The notes beneath the pieces are model-generated. The model was not told where the DNA came from. It searched no databases and worked only from the letters and a program-made list of their open reading frames with translations. Below are positions 35,575-44,633 of a stretch of 64,000 nucleotides of DNA, one piece after another. The position numbers and the translations under genes are program-made. Positions within the stretch are counted from its first letter, which is position 1, and every line of letters starts with the position of its first letter. Origin of the DNA: JACCVG01 sp963790245 (GTDB lineage Bacteria > Actinomycetota > Thermoleophilia > Solirubrobacterales > Thermoleophilaceae); assembly GCA_963790245.1 (NCBI GenBank), contig CAWBNP010000002.1, positions 186,001 through 250,000 of the forward strand. Reading direction: 5' to 3'.

Positions 35575-36736
35575 CGGGCGTGATCGAGCGGGCGACCTGC
35601 TCGAACTCGTCGGCGACGCGCTGAGTTCCGAAGTCGCGTAGCACGCGGGCCCTGCCGCGCTCGGCCATCTGGGCCGCGAGCTCTCGATCACCGAGCAGGC
35701 GGGTGAGTGCCGCGGCGATCGCGCCCGGATCCTCCCTCGGGACCAGCAGCGCGTCCTCATCCGCGCGCAGAACGGATGGGATCGCACCGACCCGCGTCGC
35801 GACGACGGGGCATCCGGCCAGCAGTCCTTCCAGCGCCACGCGGCCAAAAGGCTCATTGAAGCGGGCCGGGTTGAGCAGCACGTCGGCCGCGGCGTAGACG
35901 TCGGCGATCTCGCTGATGAAGCCGCCGAAGATCACCGCGTCGGCGAGCTGCTCGGCGCCGGCGATTGCGCGCAGCCGCTCGGCGTAGGCGGAGTCGGCAG
36001 GCCGGTCGTGGGCCGCTCCGGCGATCAGCAGCCGCGCGCCGGGGTGGCGGGCGCGAACCTGCGCGAGGGCGGTGATGGCGAGGTCCTGGCCGCGGGCTTC
36101 GGTGATGTTGCCGACCACGGCGATCAGCGGTTCGTCCGGCGCTATCCCGAGGCGAGTCCTCAGCCCCGCGCCATCTCCGTTGGCGTGGTGAGGATCGATT
36201 CCCGGTGCGATCGTCCTTACCGGGGCGCTGAACTGGGCCGCGATCGGCTCGGACGAGCACACGATCACATCCGCGGTCCGCTGCAGAACGGCGAGCAGCG
36301 CTTGTCCGGCGACCCGCCGTGCGCGGCCTTCGACGTGACCCTTCTCGAAGATCTCCGCAACCCGGGCTATAACGGGCACTCGCTCGAGCCGCGCCGCGAG
36401 CAGCGCGGAGGGGAGAACGCCGGTGGCGACGACGACCAGATCGGGCGCGAGCGTCCGGAAGTGCCGGCGAAAGGCGATCACCTCCCGGTAGCAGCGACTC
36501 GGCTCGCGGACGAGGGCACCGACGGTCCGTGGGACCATGAGGGTGGCGTAGGGGAGGGAGGAGAGGCTCGCCAGGGCGGAGTAGTCCGCCGCCACGGTCC
36601 CCGGGAGGACGGCTCCTCCGGGCAACGGCACGACGACCTCCAGCGATCCGTGTTCAGCCAGCCGCTCGAGGCTCGGGAGGAGGGTCTTCGACGGGCCGCT
36701 CGTTTCGGCGATGTGAAAGACGGCAACTGTTCTCAT
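35558..36736 (-). CDS. GT4-family glycosyltransferase
   Basis: 392 residues, clean frame. N-terminal MRTVAVFHIAETSGPSKTLL; donor domain PLIAVVGNITEARGQDLAI, then FGRVALEGLLAGCPVVATRV (EX7E-type end). Probably adds a sugar to a lipid-linked glycan on the cytoplasmic face. ATG 36736 overlaps the stop of the next upstream GT4 gene (36733), so it is the last gene of the three-gene GT operon 38846-35558. Confidence 0.88.
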   Translation of the reverse strand: MRTVAVFHIAETSGPSKTLLPSLERLAEHGSLEVVVPLPGGAVLPGTVAADYSALASLSSLPYATLMVPRTVGALVREPSRCYREVIAFRRHFRTLAPDLVVVATGVLPSALLAARLERVPVIARVAEIFEKGHVEGRARRVAGQALLAVLQRTADVIVCSSEPIAAQFSAPVRTIAPGIDPHHANGDGAGLRTRLGIAPDEPLIAVVGNITEARGQDLAITALAQVRARHPGARLLIAGAAHDRPADSAYAERLRAIAGAEQLADAVIFGGFISEIADVYAAADVLLNPARFNEPFGRVALEGLLAGCPVVATRVGAIPSVLRADEDALLVPREDPGAIAAALTRLLGDRELAAQMAERGRARVLRDFGTQRVADEFEQVARSITPATAWE

Positions 36737-37863
36737 CCGGCCAGCAGCGGGTCGATGATCGCGCGCATCCGCTCGACGAAGCGCTCGGTCGAGAACTCGC
36801 GGGCTCGATCGCTGAGCGCGCCCCGATCCCAGTCTCGGCCGTGGATGCCGGAAATCGCCGCTCGCAGCGATGCGCGGTCGGCGTCGTCGATCAACAGCCC
36901 GTCGATCCCGTCGCGGACGATGTCGGTCGCGCCGCCGCGCGCCAGGCCGATCACCGGCGTCCCGGCCGCTAGGGCCTCGACCATCGAGATCCCGAAGTCC
37001 TCCTCGCCCACGTGGATGAACCCTTCGGCTCCTCGGTAGAGCTCGACCAGCTCGTCCCGGTCCACCCAGCCGCGCAGCTCGACGTTTTCGGGCAGCGACG
37101 CACGGAGCTCCCCCTCGAGGGGACCCACGCCGACCATCGTCAGCCGCGAGTCGAGCCCCCGGAAGGACTCGGCGACGAGCAGCGGCTGCTTGTAGGGCAC
37201 CAGCCTGTGGACCCAGAGAAAGCCCGATCGCCGCTCGGGGCCCGGCGCGATCGCCGCGGTGTCGACGGGTGGATGGACGACCGTCGAGTCCCGTCCGTAG
37301 AACCGCTGGATCCGTTCTTGCACGGCAGTCGAGTTGGCGACGTAGACGTCTGGCAGACGCGACGCGCGCCGGTCGGCAGCTCTCATCCGGCGGGCGAGCA
37401 GGCGCAGCATCCGGCTGGCGAGCGGACCTGCCCGGCGATCGTCGATCTCGGGGTTCCAGGCGTATCGCATCGGGGCATGGCAGTAACAGACGTGGACTGC
37501 CCCGGGACGCTTGTGGACGCCCGCCGCGCAGGCGTGCGCGGAGGAGAGCACGAGGTCGTAACGATCGAGGTCCAGCCGGCCGAACCAGCGCGGCATGTAG
37601 GGCAGCAGGTATCGCCAGCGCCCATTGTCGTGGCCGCGCTGGCGGACGCCCGGGAGCCGCGCGAGCCGGGACTCGGCGACGATTGCGGCCGCGAGCGCCG
37701 GGGGGATCAGGTCGTGCTCGGCGTGGAACGTCATCACGTCGGGTTCGAACTCGGGCGCAAACAGGCACGATCGGAGCGTCTCGACGACCCGATCTGACCC
37801 GTGGTAGCCGGCGAACCAGTCGTGAACGATTACGGCAGGAACGGCGAGTGGGGCGCGGCTCAC
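36733..37863 (-). CDS. GT4-family glycosyltransferase (WbaZ/mannosyltransferase-like)
   Basis: 376 residues from GTG 37863. N-terminal VIVHDWFAGYHGSDRVVETL, then VCYCHAPMRYAWNPE, typical of the mannosyltransferase group around WbaZ. Donor domain GFLWVHRLVPYKQPLLVAES and EEDFGISMVEALAAGTPVIG. GTG overlaps the GT2 stop (GTGA). The long frame to 38226 is only open reading upstream of this start and is not used. Confidence 0.88.
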   Translation of the reverse strand: MSRAPLAVPAVIVHDWFAGYHGSDRVVETLRSCLFAPEFEPDVMTFHAEHDLIPPALAAAIVAESRLARLPGVRQRGHDNGRWRYLLPYMPRWFGRLDLDRYDLVLSSAHACAAGVHKRPGAVHVCYCHAPMRYAWNPEIDDRRAGPLASRMLRLLARRMRAADRRASRLPDVYVANSTAVQERIQRFYGRDSTVVHPPVDTAAIAPGPERRSGFLWVHRLVPYKQPLLVAESFRGLDSRLTMVGVGPLEGELRASLPENVELRGWVDRDELVELYRGAEGFIHVGEEDFGISMVEALAAGTPVIGLARGGATDIVRDGIDGLLIDDADRASLRAAISGIHGRDWDRGALSDRAREFSTERFVERMRAIIDPLLAG

Positions 37864-38846
37864 GGGTTGCGCCCCGCCAGGTAGCTGGCGCGACGACGAG
37901 CTGCCGCGCGCAGCCCCCGCGTCGGGGCGAGCGGAACCGGACGGCGTGTCGACGCCCCGATCCGCCGGTAATGGCGCCAGTCGCGCAGCCCGAGCAATCG
38001 GCCGCGGAGCGGAGCCAGCGTCCGGTCGACCGCCACGTGAAACGTCACGTACGCGAGGTCGTAGACGATCATCCCGACGGCCCGTCGCGCGAGCGCCCTC
38101 GAATCCATGTTCTTGGCTACGAGCCGGACCCGGTTGCGACCGACGTGCAGGTGCTTGAACGCGGAGCGGTGACGAGCGGTCGCCGAATGGTGGTGGTGGA
38201 CGACGGCCGAGGGGACGTATACGCACCGCCAGCCGGCCATCCGCGCCCGCCAGGCGACGTCGGCGTCCTCCATGAAGACGAAGAAGCTGGGGTCGAACCC
38301 TCCAATCTGGTCGAGCATCGCCCGCCGGTAGAGCGCCGCGCCACCCGATGCCCCGAACACCTCGGTCGGCAGCGTCTCCGACCGATCAAGCGGGAGGCCC
38401 AGCAGCCGGTCGTAGGAGACGCCGAGCGCGTCGACCTCAATGCCGGCGGAGTTGAGCCGCGGGGGCCGGTGGGCAAAGCGCAACTGGGCGGCCAGCGAAC
38501 CGATGTCCGGAGCGCTGGTGCCGGCGGCGAGCAGGTCAGCGATAGCGTTGACGGCGATGGTCGCATCGTTGTTGAGCAGCAGCAGCCACTCGCCCGTGGC
38601 CCTCTCGGTGGCCGCCTCGACCGCCGTGGCGAAGCCGCGATTCTCGGGCAGCTCGATCAGGACGACGTCCGGGTGCTCTTGCCGCACGCGATCGCAGGAA
38701 CCGTCGCCGGAGCCGTTGTCGACGACGATCGTCTCGGTCGCCCCGGGGACCTCCTCGACCGCCAGCGCAATCGATCGCAGGCAGTCCAGCAACAGGTCGG
38801 CGCGCTGGTGATTGACGACGATCACGGAGACGGTGGTCGCGGTCAC
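37860..38846 (-). CDS. GT2-family glycosyltransferase (rhamnosyltransferase-like)
   Basis: 328 residues from GTG 38846. GT-A motifs: VSVIVVNHQRADLLLDCLRS, TIVVDNGSGDGS, LPENRGFATAVEAA, WLLLLNNDATI (DxD-like), and GGFDPSFFVFMEDADVAWRA. C-terminal helices suggest membrane association. Resembles rhamnosyl/galactofuranosyl transferases (WbbL group). TACCTT is 6 nt upstream on this strand. First gene of the leftward GT operon. Confidence 0.88.
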   Translation of the reverse strand: MTATTVSVIVVNHQRADLLLDCLRSIALAVEEVPGATETIVVDNGSGDGSCDRVRQEHPDVVLIELPENRGFATAVEAATERATGEWLLLLNNDATIAVNAIADLLAAGTSAPDIGSLAAQLRFAHRPPRLNSAGIEVDALGVSYDRLLGLPLDRSETLPTEVFGASGGAALYRRAMLDQIGGFDPSFFVFMEDADVAWRARMAGWRCVYVPSAVVHHHHSATARHRSAFKHLHVGRNRVRLVAKNMDSRALARRAVGMIVYDLAYVTFHVAVDRTLAPLRGRLLGLRDWRHYRRIGASTRRPVPLAPTRGLRAAARRRASYLAGRNP

Positions 38847-38851
38847 CGGGC

Positions 38852-38858
38852 TAAGGTA
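38852..38858. promoter_or_regulatory. Overlapping divergent -10 boxes between two GT2 genes
   Basis: TAAGGTA: the plus strand reads TAAGGT (38852-38857) and the minus strand reads TACCTT (38858-38853). The minus box is 6 nt from GTG 38846. On the plus side there is no start codon at the expected distance. Confidence 0.4.
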
Positions 38859-38900
38859 GCGGGCTCCCAGGCCGCAGGTCAGCGGCCCGGGATCGCCATA

Positions 38901-39737
38901 GTGATCCCGTTCGCCGGTTCCGAGGCAGCAGCCACGGAGTGTCTCCTGGCGGTTGCAGACCTGCCTCGTTCTGACGGCGACGAGCTCGTGGTCGTCGACA
39001 ACGGGGGGCGTGGCGCGGTCGAAGCCGCGGTCCTCGGCATGGATCGTCCACCAGCCGTGCGGGTGGTGCAAGCAACCGGGCGCCGCTCCTCCTACCACGC
39101 GCGCAACGTCGGGACACACGCAACAAAAGCCGACTGGCTGCTGTTCATCGACGCCGACTGCCGGCCGCGGGCAGACATACTCGACCGGTTCTTCGACACC
39201 CGGCCGGCGGCCGGGTGCGGAGCGCTCGCGGGGCTCGTCATACCCGCGGGCGGCGCTGGTCGACTGGTCGAGCGTCACGCGCGCTCACGAGCGCTGCTCG
39301 ACCAGCGGGCCTTTCTCGGGCAGCCGCGCCCGTTCGCGGTGACCGCCAACCTGTTGGTCCGGCGTGCGGCGCTCGAGCAGCTCAACGGCTTTGCAGAGGT
39401 CCGCTCGGGCGGCGATGTCGACCTGAGCTGGCGGTTGGCCGAGCGCGGATGGACCGTCGAGCTGCGCGACGAAGCGGTCGTCGAGCACGAGCATCGCGCG
39501 ACGCTCACGGGACTGCTGCGCCAGCGCACTCGCTACGGAGCCGGTGCGCGCTGGCTCGAGCTCCGGCACCCCGGCTCACGTCCGGCGCCGCGCCCCCTTC
39601 GTGGCGCAGCCCGCAGCGCCCAGGCAGCCGCCGAGCAGGCGTTGAGGGGAGCGGGCGAGGAGGCGACCTTCAACCTGATCGACGCGGCGGGCTACATCGC
39701 GCACGCAATCGGCCGCAGGATGGGAAACGAGCCTTAA
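38901..39737 (+). CDS. GT2-family glycosyltransferase
   Basis: About 278 residues. GT-A core: VIPFAGSEAAATECLLAVAD, LVVVDNGGRG, WLLFIDADCRPRADILDRFF, FAVTANLLVRRAALEQLNGF and GGDVDLSWRLAERGWT. GTG 38901 is the only standard start near the domain edge; it lies inside the first strand (IAIVIPF), so the true start may be a little upstream and non-standard, or hidden by a base error. The much longer frame to 37269 is a shadow of the opposite-strand genes. Confidence 0.82.
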   Translation: MIPFAGSEAAATECLLAVADLPRSDGDELVVVDNGGRGAVEAAVLGMDRPPAVRVVQATGRRSSYHARNVGTHATKADWLLFIDADCRPRADILDRFFDTRPAAGCGALAGLVIPAGGAGRLVERHARSRALLDQRAFLGQPRPFAVTANLLVRRAALEQLNGFAEVRSGGDVDLSWRLAERGWTVELRDEAVVEHEHRATLTGLLRQRTRYGAGARWLELRHPGSRPAPRPLRGAARSAQAAAEQALRGAGEEATFNLIDAAGYIAHAIGRRMGNEP

Positions 39738-39739
39738 GC

Positions 39740-40639
39740 TCAGTCCACGCCGCGGACGTAGGCGCGGACCATTGCGGCGTACTCCGCAGCCGGTCTCGAG
39801 CGCCGGAGCAGCGACAGCGCCACCCAACGGAGCGCGAAGCCGGCGCCGGTGATCACCCGGATGACCGTCCGGCGCGGCTCGGAATAGTGGGTCTCCAGGA
39901 AGACAAGTTCGCTCGACGCGACCCGCCGGGCGCGCTCCGGGTCGGACCAACGCTGCCTGTTCGAGTGGTTCCCGACGTGCATCACCTCCGCGTCGGCGAC
40001 AAACCGGACACGCCGGCCCCGCTGCGCTGCGCGGAACGCGAGGTCGCTCTCGGACCCGTACATCAGGGGCCAATACCCGTCCAGCGCGCGAAACAGGTCC
40101 GCATCGATCGCGACGACGGCGCCCATTGCGACGTCGACTTCGCGGCTCCAGCCGTGCGACCAGTGGGTCGGCGCCAGACGCGCCCGCAGCCGATCGGGAA
40201 GCAGCCGGTGGAGCCCCGTCGCCAGGAGACCCGCTCCGCCGATCGTCGGGAAACGGGAGCAACTCGGCTGAAGCGATCCGTCAGGGCGGTGGTAGCGCGG
40301 GATCGCCAATCCGATCCCCGAGATGTCGAGCGCGCCGACCAGTCGTTCTAGCGCGTCCGGACCGAACTCGATGTCGGAGTTGCAGAGCAGGAGCGCACGG
40401 CCGGTCGCCAGCGCAGCGCCCTGGTTGATCGCGGCGCAGTAGCCAACGCTGCGCTCGTTGCGGACCGCGCGCACGGACCCCGCGCGCTCCGCGAGCAGGG
40501 CGGGTGTCGAATCGGTGGAACCGTCGTCGACGACGATCACCTCGACGTCCCCGTCGGCCGCCGACTCCGCGAGGCTGTCAAGGCAGGAGGCGAGGACAGC
40601 GTCGGCGTTCCAGGCCGCGATCACGACAGACGCGCGCAC
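39740..40639 (-). CDS. GT2-family glycosyltransferase
   Basis: 299 residues, GTG 40639. ASVVIAAWNADAVLASCLDS, VIVVDDGSTDSTPALLAE, SVGYCAAINQGAALATG, LLLCNSDIEFGPDALERL, and MYGSESDLAFRAAQRG near the base region. Follows rmlC by 2 bp in a leftward operon that begins with the sugar-phosphate transferase or the polymerase gene. Confidence 0.9.
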   Translation of the reverse strand: MRASVVIAAWNADAVLASCLDSLAESAADGDVEVIVVDDGSTDSTPALLAERAGSVRAVRNERSVGYCAAINQGAALATGRALLLCNSDIEFGPDALERLVGALDISGIGLAIPRYHRPDGSLQPSCSRFPTIGGAGLLATGLHRLLPDRLRARLAPTHWSHGWSREVDVAMGAVVAIDADLFRALDGYWPLMYGSESDLAFRAAQRGRRVRFVADAEVMHVGNHSNRQRWSDPERARRVASSELVFLETHYSEPRRTVIRVITGAGFALRWVALSLLRRSRPAAEYAAMVRAYVRGVD

Positions 40640-40641
40640 GA

Positions 40642-41196
40642 TCAGTCGAAGGGGAGCTCGTCGCGTACCTCACGCAGCAGCGGCGCCGAGGAATCACGGT
40701 CGGATACCGAGAGCTCGAGGTCGGGCCAGTCGATCCCGACGTCGGGGTCGTTCCAGGCAATTCCTCGCTCGAGGTCGGGCTCGTAGTAGGACGAGCATTT
40801 GTAGCTCACATCCGCGATCTCGCTGGTCACGCAGAACCCGTGTGCGAAGCCGATAGGGACCAGCAGTACGCGCAGCGCTCGGTCATCGAGCTCGAAAGCC
40901 TCCCACTCCCCGAAGGTCGTGGAGCCGCGCCGGAGATCAACGATCACATCGACGATCGAGCCACGCGTGCAGCGGACGAGCTTGGCCATGCCGTCGCCGA
41001 CTTTGAAATGCATGCCGCGGAGGACCCCGCGCGAGGACCGCGAGTGGTTGTCCTGAACGAAGTCGATGTCGACTCCGTGGTCGGTGAGCCATTCCCGCCG
41101 GTAGCTCTCGATCAGGAAGCCGCGCTCATCGCCGAAGACGGCGGGAGCGAGCAGCAGCGGCCCCTCCAGACGCGTCGAAATCCGTTCGGCGGGCAC
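40642..41196 (-). CDS. rfbC: dTDP-4-dehydrorhamnose 3,5-epimerase
   Basis: Third enzyme of dTDP-L-rhamnose synthesis. 184 residues, cupin fold. Substrate motifs NHSRSSRGVLRGMHF with the catalytic His, KLVRCTRGSIVDVIVDLRRG, STTFGEW, IGFAHGFCVTSE and the Tyr-containing YKCSSYYEPDLERGIAWND. GTG 41196, 1 bp after the sugar-transferase stop. No clear rmlA, rmlB or rmlD sits beside it. Confidence 0.93.
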   Translation of the reverse strand: MPAERISTRLEGPLLLAPAVFGDERGFLIESYRREWLTDHGVDIDFVQDNHSRSSRGVLRGMHFKVGDGMAKLVRCTRGSIVDVIVDLRRGSTTFGEWEAFELDDRALRVLLVPIGFAHGFCVTSEIADVSYKCSSYYEPDLERGIAWNDPDVGIDWPDLELSVSDRDSSAPLLREVRDELPFD

Positions 41197-41197
41197 G

Positions 41198-42674
41198 CTA
41201 ATACGCGCCGTGCTTGCGGAAGATCGCCGAGACGGTCTTGAGAAGCAGCTTGAAGTCGCGCCGCAGCGAGTGATTCTCGACGTATTCGCGCTCGACCGCG
41301 ACCCGCTCCTGGAAGTTGAGCTCACCGCGGCCATGGACCTGCATCGGCCCCGTGATACCGGGTCGCATCTCGTTGCGGAAGCCCAGCCCCGGGTCGTATC
41401 GCTCGACGAGCCGGGTCTCCTCCGGCCGTGGCCCCACGATGCTCATCTCTCCGCGCACCACGTTGATCAGTTGGGGCAGCTCGTCCAGGCTCCAGCGCCG
41501 CAGCACCCGTCCGACGCGCGTCACGCGCGGGTCGGAGCGCAGCTTGAACATCGGATCGGCGAGCTCGTCGATCCGTACGACCTCCGACAAGCGGTCCTCG
41601 GCGTCGCGAACCATCGTGCGGAACTTGACGATCATGAATGGCCGACCGCCTTGACCGGTGCGCTGCTGGCGGAAGAAAGCGGGTCCCGGCGAGTCGATTC
41701 GGATCAGCAGCGCCAGGAGGGCGAACAGCGGGAGGCAGACCAGCAGTGCAAAGGAAGCGAAGGCGAGGTCAAACACGCGCTTCAGCAGCGCGGTGGAACG
41801 GGAGGGATCCCAGGTCTTGAACTCGATCAGGGGTAGCTCGGCCAGGTGGTTGAGGCGCACTGCGGTTCCGAGCATCGCCCTCAGCGGCGGAGCGACGCTC
41901 AACCGCACGGCGTGCTCTCGACAGGTGCTGACGACCGTCGAGAGGGTTCGCTCATCCAGATCGCTCGCCGCGAGCACGACCCGCTCGATATCCCGCTCCT
42001 CGAGCAGCGCTCCGAGGTCGCTCAGCACGAGGGCGCCTTCGTTGGGGTGGTCGAGATGGCGCTCGATCGGGAGCGACGCAACGAGCTCGAGATGGTGCCC
42101 CTGCTCGAGCGAGAGCTTGCGTGCAACGGAGTCGGCGAGCGGGCCTTCGCCGATCACGAGACCGCGCTCGGCGGGCACCACCCGCCGCCAGATCCCGCGC
42201 GCAGCGACGCGCAGTAGGAACGAAATCAAGAGTACCTCGGTCCAGATGCACGACGGCGGCGGTAACCGAGAACTCGATCGGGGTCAGATTGAGGATCAGG
42301 CTGGTCGCTACGACCGACAACGTCACCCAGTAGAAGAGGTTTGGGAGCTCGTCGGTCGTCAGGTGGCGGATCCGCGTGTGGTCGTGGTCGTACAGACCGT
42401 GGAACTTGGCGATCAGGATCCAGAGCGGCAGGATCGATGCGGCCGCGATCGTCAGCGTTATGCCGCCGCTGATGTTGCCGGCGGCGACACAGCCGAAGAG
42501 GATCGCGACAACGTCGGCGCCGGCGAGCATCCGCCGCAGGAGCGCGTGCTTCCAGGGACCCTGGCGGCGGACGAGCGAGAAGGGTCGCCTGCCCGGATCA
42601 ACGGCCGGCTCACGTGCCGGCAAGGACGCGTCCGTGATCTGTCCGGTGGTCACCTCGGTGTCGGAAGGTTCCAT
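41198..42674 (-). CDS. Polyprenyl-phosphate sugar-1-phosphate transferase, WbaP-like (frame break)
   Basis: Starts glycan assembly by moving a sugar phosphate to undecaprenyl phosphate. N-terminal four-helix membrane part (MLAGADVVAILFGCVAAGN; FHGLYDHDHTRIRHL), a central Rossmann-like part (RGLVIGEGPLADSVARKL), then the catalytic domain: KRVFDLAFASFALLVCLPLF, FRQQRTGQGGRPFMIVKFRT, SLDELPQLINVVRGEMSIVG and ITGPMQVHGRGEL. The frame changes once near 42225-42235, inside the linker (HLDRGTL / ISFLLRVAARGIWRR). Domain order is as in family WbaP. Confidence 0.9.
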
Positions 42675-42680
42675 CGTCTT

Positions 42681-44633
42681 CTAGCGCCCTACGAGGCCGA
42701 CATCCGGTTTCAGGGAGTTCGTGCGTAGCGTAGCCTCGCGGGCCCCCTCGAGGTCCTCCTGCGCGCGTCGCAGGCGGGCCTCGGCGAACCAGAGCTGCCA
42801 ATCATCCGGCGCGCGGGCGATTGCCTGGTCGAGAGCGGCGGAGGCAGCGGGAAGGTTGCCCGCGAGTTCCTCAGCCAGTGCTTCCTGGAAGCGCGGGCCT
42901 GCTGCCCAGGGTTGTGCGGCGCGCGCCTCCCTTGCGTACTCGCCCGCAGCGGCGGCATCGCCTCGGCTGAAACTCTCTCGGCTTGCGTTGAGCTTGAGCT
43001 CCGTGAACAGCGCAGCCGACCCGGCGAGGACCGCGATCCAGGCGACACCCAGCGTCGCGACGCCGATGCCGAAGCGGTTTGTCTGACCATCGTTCGCTCG
43101 TCCCAGCGCGGGCCCGGCGAGCAGCCCGAGGGCGATCACGGCCGGGACGAACGCGGCCGGAAGCTGCCAGATCCAATCGATCGAGGCGGAAAACAGCCCG
43201 GCCAGAGCGACAGCCAGCGCGGGCACGAGCGCCGGAGAAGGGGCCCGGCTGCGCACCTGGGCAATTCCCGCGATCAGTGGTGCGAGGACGAACGTCAGTA
43301 GCAGCACGAGGCCGACCAGGCCGAGTTCGGCGAGCGATTCAAAGAAAAGCGAGTGCGCGAACTGGGTGTACTGGGGAATCGGCGCGTTCTGGCCCCACCA
43401 GGACTCGTAGGCCCCCGCGCCGAGGCCGGTCAGCGGTGCGGACCTGAATCCGTCCAGGGCGACCGCCCAGTACTGGGCCCGGTATTGGGCGCTGACCGTT
43501 AGCAGCTCGCTACTGGAGCCCTGGCCGGGAACGGCGGTCGGCGGCGCGGTGTAATCCGTGATCCGTTCGACCGGGTTCGCAACTGCGACGAAGGCGATCA
43601 GGACGAGTGCGGCCGCCCCGAGGCACAGCCGGCGATTGGGGATCGGCGGCAGCCGGAGCTGCGGGAACCGGCTGTGCAGCGAAGAACGGGCCAGTCCTGT
43701 CAGCGCCATGACGACGACGGTGACGAGGAGCAACCGGTCGCCTTGGCCGCGCGCCGCGGCCGTTTCGACCAGCCCGTCGACGAGCTGGGGGCTAACGGCG
43801 GCGAGGATCAGGAGAGGAAGCGTGGCCACCGCGCCGAGCACGATGCTCGTCAGATGTTGCGCTCGCTGTCCGTCGAACAGCAGCACTGCGAGGCCGAGCG
43901 CGAGCGCGATGATTGCCCCCTGGGAAGAGGTCAGGTGGAGCGCCAGCGCGAGCGGCGGGATGAATGCCGCGGCGAGCGCCGCGCCGCGGCGGGTGGTCGC
44001 GCGGGAGGTCTGCCAGACGAGCAGGATCAGCCCTGCGGCGACCATGGCGCCGAGCCCGTTCCAGTACTCCAGCGGGTAGGAGAGCCGTGCGGCTGCGTCA
44101 GCGATTGTCTCGGTGACGGAAAGGACAGGGAAGGGCTCGGGCTGGAGGCGGCTGAGCAAGGCGACGCTGGCCACGGCGGTGATGCCGATCGTCAGGCCGC
44201 CGAGCCAGCGGACGGCGTCGCCTGGCCGAGTCGAGAGCACCACGACCGTGAACAGGCCGAGGTAGCTGAGCGCCCGCACGAGTTCCCCGAAGGCCCGTCC
44301 GTCGTCGCTGGCCCAGAACATCGACACCCCGGCGAGCGCGGCGAACAGCGTCAGAGCAGCCCCGGCGACCAGTCCGGTGCGCGGGACCGGATCGCGTGGC
44401 CACAGACCGAACCCCAAACCGACGATCACCATCCACCAGAGCCCGACCACCATTCCCGCCCTGATTTCGGGGTCATAGCCACCACCCGCGAACGCGAGCC
44501 CTGTAAAGGCCGCGGCGAGGATTGCCGAAACAATGGGCGCAAGGCCGTGTTTCTGTTCGCTAGTGTCCTCCGCCCACGAATCGCCAGGAGTCCACCCTTG
44601 ACCGCCGTCCGAGATCTGCTCGACAGTTTTCAC
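42681..44633 (-). CDS. O-antigen polymerase/ligase-like (Wzy) with C-terminal TPR-like tail
   Basis: 650 residues. About 12 membrane helices in the first 520 residues, with the Wzy_C pattern PLTGLGAGAYESWWGQN and the conserved FAHSLFFESLAELGLVGLVL. Residues about 545-640 are soluble and repeat-like (FSRGDAAAAGEYAREARAAQ, PAASAALDQAIARAPDDW), TPR-like. Joins repeat units or ligates finished glycan on the outer membrane face. GTG 44633 with TATCCT 7 nt upstream; its first 36 bp overlap the divergent gene. The sugar-transferase gene follows after 6 bp. Confidence 0.88.
   Translation of the reverse strand: MKTVEQISDGGQGWTPGDSWAEDTSEQKHGLAPIVSAILAAAFTGLAFAGGGYDPEIRAGMVVGLWWMVIVGLGFGLWPRDPVPRTGLVAGAALTLFAALAGVSMFWASDDGRAFGELVRALSYLGLFTVVVLSTRPGDAVRWLGGLTIGITAVASVALLSRLQPEPFPVLSVTETIADAAARLSYPLEYWNGLGAMVAAGLILLVWQTSRATTRRGAALAAAFIPPLALALHLTSSQGAIIALALGLAVLLFDGQRAQHLTSIVLGAVATLPLLILAAVSPQLVDGLVETAAARGQGDRLLLVTVVVMALTGLARSSLHSRFPQLRLPPIPNRRLCLGAAALVLIAFVAVANPVERITDYTAPPTAVPGQGSSSELLTVSAQYRAQYWAVALDGFRSAPLTGLGAGAYESWWGQNAPIPQYTQFAHSLFFESLAELGLVGLVLLLTFVLAPLIAGIAQVRSRAPSPALVPALAVALAGLFSASIDWIWQLPAAFVPAVIALGLLAGPALGRANDGQTNRFGIGVATLGVAWIAVLAGSAALFTELKLNASRESFSRGDAAAAGEYAREARAAQPWAAGPRFQEALAEELAGNLPAASAALDQAIARAPDDWQLWFAEARLRRAQEDLEGAREATLRTNSLKPDVGLVGR

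Noticed and set aside
37269..39737. An 822-residue plus-strand protein
   Set aside because: Up to about 38890 it is the antisense shadow of the GT4 and GT2 genes; only the last 278 codons look like a protein.
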